Assembly: GCA_015680905.1 (NCBI GenBank)
Contig: CM027379.1
Location: forward strand, 27,918,501-27,982,500
Reading direction: 5' to 3'
DNA: 64,000 nt
Source: Coptis chinensis
Taxonomy: Eukaryota; Streptophyta; Magnoliopsida; Ranunculales; Ranunculaceae
Below the pieces are notes generated by a model. That model saw nothing but the letters and a program-made list of their open reading frames with translations, ran no database searches and was not told where the DNA came from. Of the stretch, positions 48,241-60,080 are shown piece by piece. The first letter of the stretch is position 1. Every line of letters begins with the position of its first letter. The position numbers and the translations under genes were made by a program.

Positions 48241-48279
48241 TGACTCCACGGTAGTAATTTAAATCGAAGAAGAATTCCC

Positions 48280-51080
48280 GCAACTTTTTGCACCGCTTCT
48301 TCACCACTTCAGCGAGTCCCCTTGCCAACAACCATTCATCCTTTGATGCTATGGCCGGAAGATAAATTTTTCAATCTCTATCCCGGTGATCCTTTTGACC
48401 CACCTATTGAGGAATGTCTTGCATATATCAAGATTTCTGATGATATGGACTTGAGAGCTCTAGCTGAGAATCATTCACCTTCCATCACCAATATTCCCCA
48501 CCCTCCACCTTTTCAAAGGAACCTCGAGTTTGCACTCGATCCTTTAGTTTCTCCTGTGCTTCATGATTTTTTAAATCCAACTAGTAAACAAATACTTCCC
48601 AAGGATAAACCACTTGACACCTTCATTTTCAGACTTGAGACAGTCCCTAACTACACCATGAACGAGTTTTGTGCTAAACCCACATCCTCATTTTTTCCAT
48701 GCTTTCCCTCTAAAACTTATCCCAATCCACTATATCTTCCACAACCATTCACTTTTCCACACTTATTCACTAGGACACCCTCTCGTTCAAAGATGAAACA
48801 TAAGGTGCATGCTCGGTTATGTTATAGGTCTATCCGACTTCGCTTTTATTCCACTAGGCTGCGTCGTAGGAAATCTTGGTGCTTGATTGTGTTTGGATAT
48901 GTTTTCTGTGATATTTATTTATTGAACGATCCACAACTATTTCGGTTGTTGATATATGATAAACTGCATATTCATACATATGTTTAGATAAGTCTAGGGA
49001 ATCTGACTTTAAAAGACCCAAGTTTTCGTACAATACCAACTTTCTGGAGTATAGGCCAAACAAAATTTTCAAACTTAAAGAAAAGAGTTTTCCAATTTTG
49101 TTTGGGGGTGGCGTAATTTGGTATTCATTTCAAATCATGTTGCCACCCTAAGCCTATCATGTTTACTCCAGTAGAGTTTGTGTTAGTTAGTACGTACCAG
49201 TTTAATTGTGCATCAAATTATCATATCATCTTTACAATATTTCATTACAGTGCGCCAATTTTTTGCCACGTTTCTATGGTAAATTCTTTCCTTATCTCTT
49301 TGCACTTTGAGGACAAAGCGTTCGATTGTTTGGGGGTGGGATAGAAACATTTGCAAAAATTAGACACTTTTAGGATGTAAATTACGCACTTTTATTTATA
49401 AAATGTTAAAAATTATAAAAATTAGTTAGTTACATAATTTAATTGTGCTATTGAATTGTTTCATGAACCCCCTTCTCCCAAATTGTTTGGGGTGGTATAG
49501 AAACACGATGTAAATGTTAAGCACATATTAGGTTGTATATTATTATTATTTGTCTTAAAAATAATAAAAAAAAAAATAAAAAGTTTATGCTATACACTTA
49601 GGAATATTGGTATTGTTTCTTTCTCTATGCTCTTAATAATCTAGAAGTTTCACGTAGCTTTTGCATTAGAATAGTTTTTAGAAACTTAGGTTAATATGTA
49701 TGTAATAATCTTTGCATCTATCTATAAATATATTACATGAGTATCTATGATTGTTTGGCAGTAAGTTTATGAAATCTAGGCTAGAGTACTTATTCTACAA
49801 ATCCTGTGAGAATATAGCCTAAAGCCTTATATGAGTGAAACATTTGAGAAATGACACAAGGGAGAAGTATATTCCGAATAGAGAAATCACACGTCCACTT
49901 GCTTAACCACTATACCATGTCCTAAGAGAGAATTTAGGCCCTTTTTGGATCGATATAGCTAGAAATTCCGACCTAAGTATATTTTCCGCTAGTAAGCTAA
50001 TCGAGAGCCTTTTATTAGCCCTTTCATAAACCACAAATCCTTTACCCAGTTACAAAACAAAACAAAAAAAAAATAAATAAATAAAAAAAAAAATCAACCT
50101 ACCCAATTTAGATAAGTCTGAGAATAGAATAAGGAAGAAAGAAGAAGAGAAAACCCGTGGTAAACAAAAAGTTAGTTAATTGCTTGAGAAAAAAATAAAG
50201 AAAAGAAGTTTCCATCCAAAGAAAAGAAAAAATATAAATATAAATAAAATAAAAACTCCAAAAAATAGAATAAAAGGAGTCAAAAGCCAAAGAAAAAAAA
50301 AAAAAAAATATGGCTAAGGATGGAAACAAAGTGTAGAAGCAAAAGTAAATAACAAGGTTTTTCTCTAGTTACATAATATGAAGACTCTATTATCTCAGGA
50401 CTTGTCCCTTTTGAATATCCATTTCCTTCCTTCTTAAACCATCTCCTAATCCCCCAACACCTAATAAAGACCTCTAGCTCAATTAGGAATATGTTAGTGG
50501 GATAGTAAGTGGCAGATGTGTTTGATCAACTTCGCTTCCTTGTGTGTCATTGAGATTGTAAGGTAAAGTATGCCCACTGCATTAATGGAGTAGCAAACTT
50601 GAGTGGAAAAATCAGAGTGATTTTTTTCTTGACTTTATGTGAGAACCTACTTAAGGGGCTATTCCAAAGTTTTTAAACGGACTGCATTTCTTTGCATTTC
50701 ATAGCATTACTCATTGTATATATGTTTATTCATAGATGATTGATTATTATGCATATATTAGCTTAGGTTTCGACTTGATTACTCTATATGCATTGCTAGT
50801 GAGAGGTATAGTTAATTTAGAGCATGAATAAAGGAAACAATAGTTTTATTTCTTAGTCGTTGTAGTATAGATGAAGTTTGTGAGTACCTTCTTTGGAAAA
50901 CTCTCACGAGACTATAACTCGTCCCACTAGGGAATTCCTAGTGGTTTAAGGCCTTGTTGCATATATGGTCAATGCAATCGCACTCAGCGAAACGAGAGTA
51001 GATAGAACTCCATTTTTGGTCACTTATTCTAATTTCTCATCTATGCTTGAGGACAAGCAAAATGCTGTTTGGGGGTGATT
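48280..51080 (+). other. Post-protease region and 3' tail of the second Athila-type element
   Basis: An open frame at 48322-48987 (WPEDKFFNLYPGDPFDPPIE, PSITNIPHPPPF, then DPQLFRLLIYDKLHI) takes the place where pol would be expected; I do not recognise a domain. After that come non-coding blocks, an A-rich low-complexity stretch (about 50050-50330) and the conserved tail (about 49800-51060), which ends with the GTTTGGGGGTG polypurine-like tract before the 3' LTR. Confidence 0.6.
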
Positions 51081-52556
51081 TGATAAGAGCCCAAAACTGT
51101 AGTTTTAACCCCTTAATAATCATACTTTTAGACCAATTATGTGAGTAATAATTAAGAGTTAACACTGATCACGTGTTTTTATGCATTTCAGGCTGCAAAG
51201 TCCATTATGTACAGAAATGTGCCACTTTAGCGAGATAAAGGAGCAAAGGTCGGTTACTAAGGAGTTCCGTGATTAAAGGCCAAGATTCAAGAAGATAAAG
51301 CCTTTCTAAAGCCCGGTCAAAAGCTGAAAAGTCGACGCGGGTAGAAACAGCACACAAGTCAGCAGAACTTCCGAAGGCCGTATCTTTGGACTCAGACCTC
51401 AGAATGGGGCCTACCTTATGTCAAAACGACCGTCTCGGAAAGAGCTTTACAATGGTCCAAACCTTGACCCAATCAGAGGAGCAAAAGTGGACGAAAAGTC
51501 TTTTGAAGGCAACTGCAGCTGAAGAGGCCTTTTTGGACTGAAAGAATTGAGTTTTGGGCCTAATTCTCTGGCCCAAAACATGGCTCCAAGCCCATGCACG
51601 ATTTTTGAATCTGAATGTATAAAAACAAAAGCTTAGCTCTTTGTTAATGGTAGATAGTTAGACCTAGATTAGAAATTAGATTAGTAGCCTCCATTAATTA
51701 GTTTTAGATCTTAGTTTTAGAATTTCATTCCCTATTTTAGATTAAAACTTTAAATCATTGTTCTTTATTGATTAGATAAATAAAATAGTTATTCTTGTTA
51801 ATTTCAATTTTTGTCATTTACAATTTATTAGATCTAATTTCAATTCTTGTTATCATTCAATTCTTAGTTATTAATTAGATTTCGATTATTATTTAGTTAA
51901 ATTTCATAAAGTTAGAATCTTTGTAATATGTTGTATTCAATTTCAATGGGAAATGATGGTTTGATGAATCAAGGCTAAAACCTCCATTAGAGGGGTTGAT
52001 GAAGCCTTGATGAAAAATTAGTTGTATAGTGTAGAAGCGTTGTAGAGTCTATTCCATTCTAGAAGGTCGTGTTTCTCCATGAGAATGGATGGAGGACCTC
52101 ACATGCTAGTTATAATTGGTAGAAATGCCATGTTAATTAGGGATTAGAACGAGCAATTCTTACCGTAAGAACGTAAGGATTGGATTACAACAGTCTATTC
52201 TAGGTGATTAAGTTGGATTCGAGGTGGATTCAATTCCCCTCTAATTCTTTATCTAGATTCAAGAACATTAGTATTTCCATATATTTCGTAGTGACATTCA
52301 ACATATTGTTTTTCATATTGCATCGTAGTATAATTCCCCTTCGTAAAGCTCTCATTGACTTAAGACCAACTAATTAGACTAGAAAACATTCCATGCTAGA
52401 GAACTAGGAGTGGAACGAACTTGTTACTCCACTTTATTTCGATAGAATTGAGAGTTGAAACTTTGATAAATATATAGCATCATAATTAGTTTAGTTTACT
52501 TACGTTTTGAGTTCATCGTTCATTTCGTAGGGAAACTATCAATTTTATCTTTATCA
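51081..52556 (+). repeat. 3' LTR of the second Athila-type element
   Basis: About 1476 bp, from TGATAAGAGCCC to TTTATCA, nearly identical to 43597-45124 and followed by the AGAAA duplication. Confidence 0.93.
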
Positions 52557-52627
52557 AGAAACACAGGGAAGCTTCAAAATATAACTTCGTAATTCTAGTT
52601 CCAGCTTGAAAATACAAAGTTTGCATA

Positions 52628-53467
52628 CAATGATAAAACTATCGTCTCTCATCAGTCAATCGGTTCTGAGCGAAGGAACAAGACAGTCACTCACAGGTCA
52701 GTGTATCTCTCGAGTCCAATCTACACAGCTATGTTACACTTAAGTACATTGCCAATAAATAATTCTAACAGAAACTGGTATCTGTAGTTCAGCGCCTCCT
52801 TTGCGCAGTGGGTGATAGTCTTCTGCCTTGTCTCTCGCTCTATCCGACTTTTCAATTCCCTGAGAATGCGAATTTGGCTAAGCTTTGGCCCCATGACCAA
52901 CATCACTTGCTCTCCTCTAGAGAGAGTGTCACCCCGTTTGGTGCATTTTCATTACTACCACTTCCAGCCAGTTCACTTTTTTCTAAGGTCATGACTGCTT
53001 CCAAAGCTAACCTTTATGATGCTAGGGACTGTCTTCTCTACTTCTATGGATACGGAAACAGCTTCCTCTGCTCTCTTCAAAGCCACCTCTTTCTTCAAAT
53101 CCAAAGAAGAATACTCGACCCGCAATTTTTCCAACTCATCTTTCACAGATTTAAGTTCTGCCACTGCAGCAGAATGTCTTTCTTGGGCCACTTCGAACTG
53201 TGCATTGGTCGTAGCACTTGCTTCATCACCTATCCCTTGGTGCATCTCCTTTACACTTAGATTAGCAAGTTCTGAGTCCTGTTTTGCTTGCTATTCTTCC
53301 CTTTGTGCTCTCTCGAGGTTCAACTTCAGCTCTTCTTTGACTCTATTTATGCTGTCTAACTCATCCAGTGCCTTGGCCTTGGCATCAAGGGTTGCCTCTG
53401 CCTATTTTTTATACTTTAAAAGCTCCTCTTCAGACTTCTCAAGTTCAAGTTCCATGAGCTTGCGCTT
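52628..53467 (-). pseudogene. WEB1-family coiled-coil protein fragment, copy 2
   Basis: Minus-strand exon from an AG acceptor at 53468 (GTGCAG) reading [77 protein letters not shown]. It shares the TAG before QAKQDSEL with copy 1 and has a further TAG before AEATLD. About 256 bp present in copy 1 (between CTCTCC near 27831 and CTCCTCTAGAG near 28087) are absent here, with the short motif CTCC at the join. It starts directly behind the second LTR element. Confidence 0.8.
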
Positions 53468-53799
53468 CTGCACTCATCAAGATAGTTGAATTCAGAAATC
53501 TAATAAATAGCAAAGTCGTTGAGGAAAAATAGATACTTAATTAAGCCGTGGTCACTAAGGGACATTAAATCAGTCTAAGTTCCTCATTTATTTTGTTTCA
53601 TTCTTTCATATCCCCGTCGCTCTTTCAATGGATTTATTTCTCTTTTGAAATCCAAAGTAAACTATGAGAACCCGGAGAAGCCAACCACAACAATGAGGAT
53701 AGAAAAGAAGAGCTACCTATTGTTATTGTTGTTACGACTTACGATTACTTCACACCATGTTTTGCAAGGGCACGATTAAGTTGCATGGTATAAGAAATC

Positions 53800-53940
53800 T
53801 TGGTATAAGTACATTCCCAATAAATAATCTGAGGAACGTAAATCGTATTCGGCACCTCCTTTCCTTTGGGTGGGTGGTAGTTTCTCCAAGGACCACATGG
53901 AAGCTTATACTGCCTCTCGCTCTATCCGACTTTTGTTAGG
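53800..53940 (-). repeat. Third, diverged copy of the WEB-associated segment
   Basis: AAGTACATTCCCAATAAATAAT, then GCACCTCCTTTCC and CTCTCGCTCTATCCGACTTTT, repeats with many differences the segment found at 27655-27770 and 52740-52850. It is older than the other two copies. Confidence 0.6.
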
Positions 53941-54205
53941 AGTCAGTTTGCACTTCAAGTTTTTTACTACCGATTATAATTCCCTTCATCTACCACAAGG
54001 CCTCCCTATGCAAATGATATCTTTCAAATTTAACCGTATTCTCATCCTCAGCCTAGGTAATGACTGATGAACTTTTGTACTCAACCTAGGGTTTTGTTGC
54101 ATATGGGCCAGGCAGGCATGTTTCAAAAAAACTAATGTGCATATCCGTTTTCAAAAAGGAGCCTATCCTGCGTTGGAAACAGTTAGGAAACATGAACGTA
54201 GATCA
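53941..54205. other. Short non-coding spacer
   Basis: No motif or gene recognised. Confidence 0.4.
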
Positions 54206-54895
<690 letters not shown>

Positions 54896-56547
54896 ACTCG
54901 GCAATTGCCAATAAAGCTCTTTCGGCAAAAAACGTTGTGGCATCTAAGAATGGGTAACGAGACTTTAAATTATTACTAATAAAAGAGGAGGTTTAAAATA
55001 TCTGAAGTTAAGAACGAAACTACAGATATACATATATCATATATGTATGTACATGTGAAACCAGCTTTTTCTGAAATACTTTTCAGTTAAAGGGATCCTA
55101 TGTTGGTAACATTTAAAATATCAAACAGGATACAAAAGAGTACATACACTAGAGTACCATGACATCTCGATCAGTATCATCGTACTTCAACTGAAAAAAC
55201 AAAAAAAAAATAATAACATATTACCTAAGCAGCATAAATCAGAAGTAAATAACAAGAATATACTAGAGCATAATTACCATTGATGCAGGTAACACCCTTG
55301 CATTCTGAATTGAATCAACATCCCCAGCTTCAGAGAGCGTGTGTGTCCGAAGAGTAACTGCGTCCTCGCTGCGTATGAGAAAATTATAGATCAATATAGA
55401 TAACCTAGGATGGCTTAATTAGATTGTACAAGAGTTCCAGCAAAGGACCATACTCTGTAACTCCAAATATCTCCTTGATGATTAAGGAGCTCTCCCTTGA
55501 ACAGAATTTTGGCAGTTGGTCCACAATCCCCAACAAAAGGAATCAGTTCAATATGTGATATACACAGAAGATGCTTTTCAGTTCAATGTCTTCCAAAATA
55601 AACTAAATCAAGCAACTCAAGAATGAAAACCAAGATCCAGTATCCACGACGGAGTGTGGCTTTGAACAAAGCTTGAGCACATTTGCTCGGAATCAGTCGT
55701 TAGGGGAATCTAACTACAATCAAATGACATCTCTACCCAAGGACCCAACTAATAATTAAAATTTCAACTACTATGGTCTATGGCCAAATTGATAGAGTCC
55801 AATAAGTTTTATCAATGTAATTACAAACTTCAAAAACTAGATGTATTCACACAATTACCTCAGATAGATAAAATATCTTCCTAAAGAGTGCATGCACAAC
55901 AAGTTTTCTCTTAAAACCCTTCTCTGAGTATCCTGAAATATCCATGACAACTGGACCTGAAATGGATAGCAAGTTGTGATCAGAACACCATTACAATAAT
56001 CCTTGAGCATTCATGTTATTATGTCACCCTTACTAAATTCTGAAGTAAATCATCTTTTTATATGAGATACTTCTGTTAAGGCATTTGCATTTTGTTGCCA
56101 TAACATAATATACAAGTATATTACACAACCGCGACAATTCAACAAAAATATTCTAACAAGTGTACCAGTCAAATAACTGAGACCAAAAAAAGAATGCTCA
56201 ACATTACTCAATTATATACTTTTCTAGAACATACAATGCAAATTAAACCCTAATTAAGAAATTATAATCAAGAAAGCAAATTAATAATGTGAAAAAAGAT
56301 ACTAACCTGTGCAATCATTCTGTGTGAAACCTTTCTTAAGTAGCCTAGATCCGGAAACACATAACACTGAATCCATCGAAGCTGCGTCATCATCATCATC
56401 ATCATCTTGACTACTAATATTCTTCTCATAAAGTTTCAAATCTGGATCTTGATTAAAAACTGCTGGGGTGGAAGTATTCTTGGTTAAATCTTTGTCAATA
56501 TCATAAACCCTTGAAAAGTGATCACCATTGTTTTGCTACTCTGCCAT
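54896..56547 (-). pseudogene. Unrecognised multi-exon gene, minus strand
   Basis: At least four exon-like blocks with GT/AG borders. First block 56307-56547: MAE, a TAG, then NNGDHFSRVYDIDKDLTKNT and a poly-Asp run from a (CAT)n microsatellite, SGSRLLKKGFTQNDCT before GTTAGT. Second, 55859-55956: VVMDISGYSEKGFKRKLVVH before GTAATT. Third, near 55450-55540: GDCGPTAKILFKGELLNHQG. Fourth, near 55278-55369: TLRTHTLSEAGDVDSIQNAR before GTAATT. Fifth, near 55143-55190: LKYDDTDRDVMVL and a stop. It looks like a small host gene with an early stop; I cannot name its family, and 54896-55140 holds nothing recognisable. Confidence 0.4.
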
Positions 56548-57311
56548 TGAATCAAGAAACGTCCAAGCTAGATTTTGAAGTGTGAGTAACATCCACATAA
56601 TCAAATACATATCTTACCATGAAGATTGGAGCAATTTAGTGTGAAAGGAAGCTGCGTGGGAAAAAGAGGTAGCAATTCAAATTTGAATTTAATTTGAGAT
56701 ACAATACCCGCTTAAAACATGCTTTTATAATTTGTTCGGCCCAGGCCCAACAGTAATAGTATACTTATAGGTTTCTAAACCCAATAGCTTCTACCTAATT
56801 AAAAAAAAAAAATCTAATTTAAAATAAGGTGATTTAGCTTTAGGTCGTCCCAATAATATGAGTATTTGCATTGGACCCAAAGTTTTACGTTTCTTAGCTT
56901 TAGGTAACCCTATCGTTAGTTAACGATTCATTTACCAAGTTTGACCGTCTATTGTGGTGTGTCTGATGTTATGCCCTTTCAAAATGCAACAACTACCCCT
57001 CACACATTTTGCATGTGCCCACACCATAAAACTCAAAATCCAAATTTCAAAATACCCGACACGTGTCATAATCCATGCTCCTGATAGAGTGGAGGCTGCA
57101 AAAAAGGAGAACATCGCTGTTCCAAAATATCAAAATTTAAGAGATATACAAAACTAAAAAAGTAAACTTCCAATCACTTAGTAAAACATAATCTATTAAC
57201 CTAAAAAAAACAATTTAACTACACATATTGAAAAACCAGGTAGCCTATTTTCTTCCTCTTCTCTATTATTTACAATTATTTATTGACTTCATTTTATTAT
57301 GTATATTGCAG
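56548..57311. other. Non-coding stretch
   Basis: No gene recognised. AT-rich, with A-runs near 56800 and a pyrimidine-rich tract ending TTGCAG at 57306-57311 that looks like a splice acceptor for the following open frame. Confidence 0.45.
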
Positions 57312-57796
57312 ATAATGGCGTATGAAAATTACAGCTTACGTAAAAAAAAATGCTAAAGAAAATTCTAGAAGCAGGACTTAACATTCAACAAGATCCGGTC
57401 TACAACACAAAATTAGAGAGCGGACGACTCAAAAGCACTGTGACATTAAAGGTACCAAAAGACTTATTCTTTAACAGTGAAGACGTCATAGTTAAAGAAA
57501 TTGATGGAAGCCCAACATATTCTGTTGCAAAAGCAGAGGATTTAGCAGCTTTTCACACAATACAGTTTATAAAGGATGAACGTGATATGGAAATTGAAGA
57601 CTTCAATTTCAAAGAACTTATGAAGAAAAGAATAGAAGTTGAAGAGAAACAGAATCAACTCGACATCCTCAAAAATATTATGCTAGATTGTTTGGTTGAT
57701 GATAAACACAACAAAGATAAAATATATTATCTCGAAGAAAAAATTAAAGGAATGAAGGGCATGGAGAGTTCCATAATAAAGAAAAGAAAACCATGA
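57312..57796 (+). CDS. Unrecognised small protein, possible last exon
   Basis: Behind a TTGCAG acceptor-like site, a 148-codon open frame (57350-57796) reads LNIQQDPVYNTKLESGRLKS, TVTLKVPKDLFFNSEDVIVK, SVAKAEDLAAFHTIQFIKDE, a charged, coiled-coil-like part (EEKQNQLDILKN) and a basic end KKRKP. The spacing of PVY, G, VTLKVP and the SxAKAEDLAAFHTIQF helix recalls a double-stranded-RNA-binding fold, but this is a guess. An upstream ATG at 57315 (MAYENYSLRK) is in a different frame, split off by a run of nine A; TAA at 57341 closes the main frame upstream. Its AT-rich, Lys-rich style resembles the Helitron exons. Confidence 0.4.
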
Positions 57797-58384
57797 GGAT
57801 TAGTACTTTAATACCAAAACTTTATTATGTTGGTCACATAGTATTTTTTTAATGGTCAAGGTTTAACGCTTCTTATTTAAGAAAGTTTGTCACTATTGAG
57901 TCCGTTAATTTTTAGTTTAAATTTACAATATTAGCACACTCGCTTTTCAAATTTGACTACTTCATGTTATATTGTGTTCGATATTGAAAAAAATATAAGT
58001 CATTTGTCATCTTTGGAGTAGGTATTCGTATCATATCATTGTTTCGTTTGCTGACCTTCTAAAAGAAGTGAGTAATTATAAATAAGTGGATGCCCTGAAC
58101 ATTCAACAATGTAAATACTGGATAGTGTCTTCCAAATATTAATGAGATAGTGAGTTCCTCCTTCAGTATTCTAATGCCAAATACCAAATGATCTTTAAAA
58201 AAAAACACACCATTGGGAATGCGAAAGAATTAGGCAGTCAGCAACATTCTTAGATGTCTAGATTTTTTTAGTATTATCGGGGCAGTTTTGCAACTCCATT
58301 ATATAAACTTTCCTAAATCACCATAAATTACCACAACAGCACAATCGATTATGAAAATGGTAAAACCTCATGTTATCCCTCAAC
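57797..58384. other. Non-coding stretch
   Basis: AT-rich, no motif recognised. Confidence 0.45.
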
Positions 58385-58744
58385 AATCTCTCTCCTCATA
58401 ATCAGAGACGCACCACACATCACAGTGTGGAAATCCTCACACACTCTGAGGTTCTTTACAATCTTAATGGGGATTCCAGCAGTCGTAGTCAATAGTCCAA
58501 ATGATGTCTGTAAAAGATCCTCCAGTGCTTCCTTGATCTCTTTTGACTTTGGGTGCGTAATGTCACCAGCAAATAACTCATGTATAATCCCATCCTCTGC
58601 TTCCATCAAGCTGCAGCCAGGGTTCTTTCTAACTTCTTTTTCTCTAATTAGGATTTCAAGTGCTCCACACACGCCTCAATAGGCATCATTAGTGCAAGGT
58701 TTAAGACTTCTTCCAAGTGTCCAACACGACCAAGAAGATCTACC
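58373..58744 (-). pseudogene. PPR protein (E/E+/DYW class) C-terminal fragment
   Basis: PPR proteins of this class bind organelle RNA and take part in C-to-U editing. Minus-strand readings: MVDLLGRVGHLEEVLNLALM (last PPR, near 58744), then REKEVRKNPGCSLMEAEDGI, IHELFAGDITHPKSKEIKEA, LEDLLQTSFGLLTTTAGIPI, KIVKNLRVCEDFHTVMCGAS. KNPGCSxxE..G.xHEFxxGD..HP is the E motif and IKNLRVCxDCHT the start of DYW. The piece between LEDL and FGLLTTT (about 50 residues in the family) is deleted, and a frame change lies near 58672. Inactive fragment. Confidence 0.85.
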
Positions 58745-58797
58745 ATTACTACGTCAAAAAAAACACCAAGAAAATTAATATCTAGATTTTGGGCACT

Positions 58798-59095
58798 GCC
58801 TAGCCACATAACTCATTTGGACAATCACGACCCAGGTGGCCAGTCTTCCTGCAATTGTTGTATGCCTTATCATTTGTGCAGTAAACACCTATATGGCCAA
58901 TCTTATAGCAATTGTTGCAAACCCTGAGGTCACCAGGTGGTAGAGAAGGCGCCGCGAAATCTTTGGCAATGTGACCAGCCTTACCGAAAGTATGGCATAT
59001 CACCTCATTTTGGAAGTCATTGCCCATGTGGCCAGGTTCATGACAATTCCATCACAATGACTTGGTGCAACACTCAGCTGCAATGTGCCTGATAA
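58798..59095 (-). pseudogene. CCHC zinc-knuckle (CNBP/GIS2-like) protein fragment
   Basis: Minus-strand reading with successive zinc knuckles: NEVICHTFGKAGHIAKDF, LRVCNNCYKIGHIGVYCTND and NNCRKTGHLGRDCPNE, and upstream HIAAECCTKSL followed by a TGA and WNCHEPGHMGND. The order matches plant multi-CCHC nucleic-acid-binding proteins of the CNBP type. Several zinc ligands are lost (for example Cys to Phe, Cys to Asn) and there is one in-frame TGA, so it is decayed. Confidence 0.8.
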
Positions 59096-59304
59096 CAATG
59101 CCAAGGAAAGATAACATATCCATATTAAATTTTTTGGATATAGATGGAGGAGGAAAACACAGGGTAGGAAATCAAAATTATATTTTGTGGGATTAAGGTT
59201 TGTTATGATATTTTACATGAGTACATAACAACATGTAGCTTTAGATATATAATTTCAATATCAAAACAATGTTTATTTTCCGGATAAGCTACAAAGCATC
59301 CTTA

Positions 59305-60080
59305 TTACAATAGCTTTGACCAAAACTGAAAGATACTTAATAAACTTGGATCAGGTTTTGACACACTTGAGTTGTGACAGGACCTGCTCTGTTCTGTACT
59401 CACTGAGTAATCATCAAAATGTCTACTGCAGGCATTAGGGCTCATCTTTGCTAATAACATGTGGCAAAGACAGTTTTGCTTTAGTTCTGTATAATGATGT
59501 GGTAAATATCTTTGATCTACCCTTTCAACATGATCGTTGGTTAAATAGCCATTCCTGCTCTTTGTACTCCCTCTAGATTGCCCAAAATCCATTTCCACAA
59601 CCTTGACATTGTCTTCAATGTGTCTATCCATCTACATGCAGAAAAATCAGATTGCAGATTAAATGGTGAAGAATTTGTATTGCTCTTATTTATAAGAGAG
59701 ATTCTCCCATCATAATAGTGGATATGCTCTTAAGTAGTGCAAACTATTTTAAGTAGGATGCATGTGGTAATTCTATTTATATAGAAATGTTTAACATATG
59801 GATTGATTTCTAGGAGGCTTACATTATATGTTGGTCGAATGTGATTTGCCTACAGCAAATTTCTGTAGTTTGATTACCTATGCGCAAGAAGATGTGTTCC
59901 CTTAGCCATCTGGCTCCTCTGGGCTCGAGCTCTAGCCTGAACAGTCACCAAGGATTGCATACACCGGAGGGTCCTAGCAGCCTGTTTTCTCACAAGGTAA
60001 CCCCTTACAAGTGCTTGCAACTTCACCAGTCCTTTCAGTGCACAAAGCGCTTTCCTTGCTTGTTGCAATGGAAGATACAG
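59305..60080 (-). pseudogene. IQD calmodulin-binding protein, two-exon fragment
   Basis: IQD proteins bind calmodulin and microtubules. Upstream exon 59874-60080: [40 protein letters not shown] and [12 protein letters not shown], the IQ67 domain (first IQ motif cut), ending at a GTAATC donor below 59874. An intron (59640-59873) follows, then exon 59305-59636 from a GTAG acceptor: MDRHIEDNVKVVEMDFGQSR, GSTKSRNGYLTN, RYLPHHYTELKQ, MSPNACSRHFDDYSVSTEQS and SVSKPDPSLL. The order and intron position fit the family. The gene lacks its N-terminus and most of the C-terminus. The preserved intron speaks for DNA-level capture and not for a retrocopy. Confidence 0.85.

Larger units (their letters stand above)
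43597..52556 (+). mobile_element. Second Athila-type LTR element, 9.0 kb, gag-protease only
   Basis: Two LTRs, AGAAA target duplication, tRNA-Asp-type primer site and a G-rich polypurine tract before the 3' LTR. Gag and protease are recognisable; reverse transcriptase, RNase H and integrase are not, so it depends on other elements (non-autonomous). Its gag, protease and 3' tail are clearly related to the 17.8-kb element, while the LTRs are only distantly alike. LTRs differ by a few per cent by eye plus a gap of about 50 bp, so it is of similar age to the first element (inference). Coding parts are broken in roughly four to six places. Confidence 0.88.

Noticed and set aside
48854-49072. Minus-strand frame opposite the second element's post-protease frame
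   Set aside because: Shadow of the plus-strand open frame; no motif.
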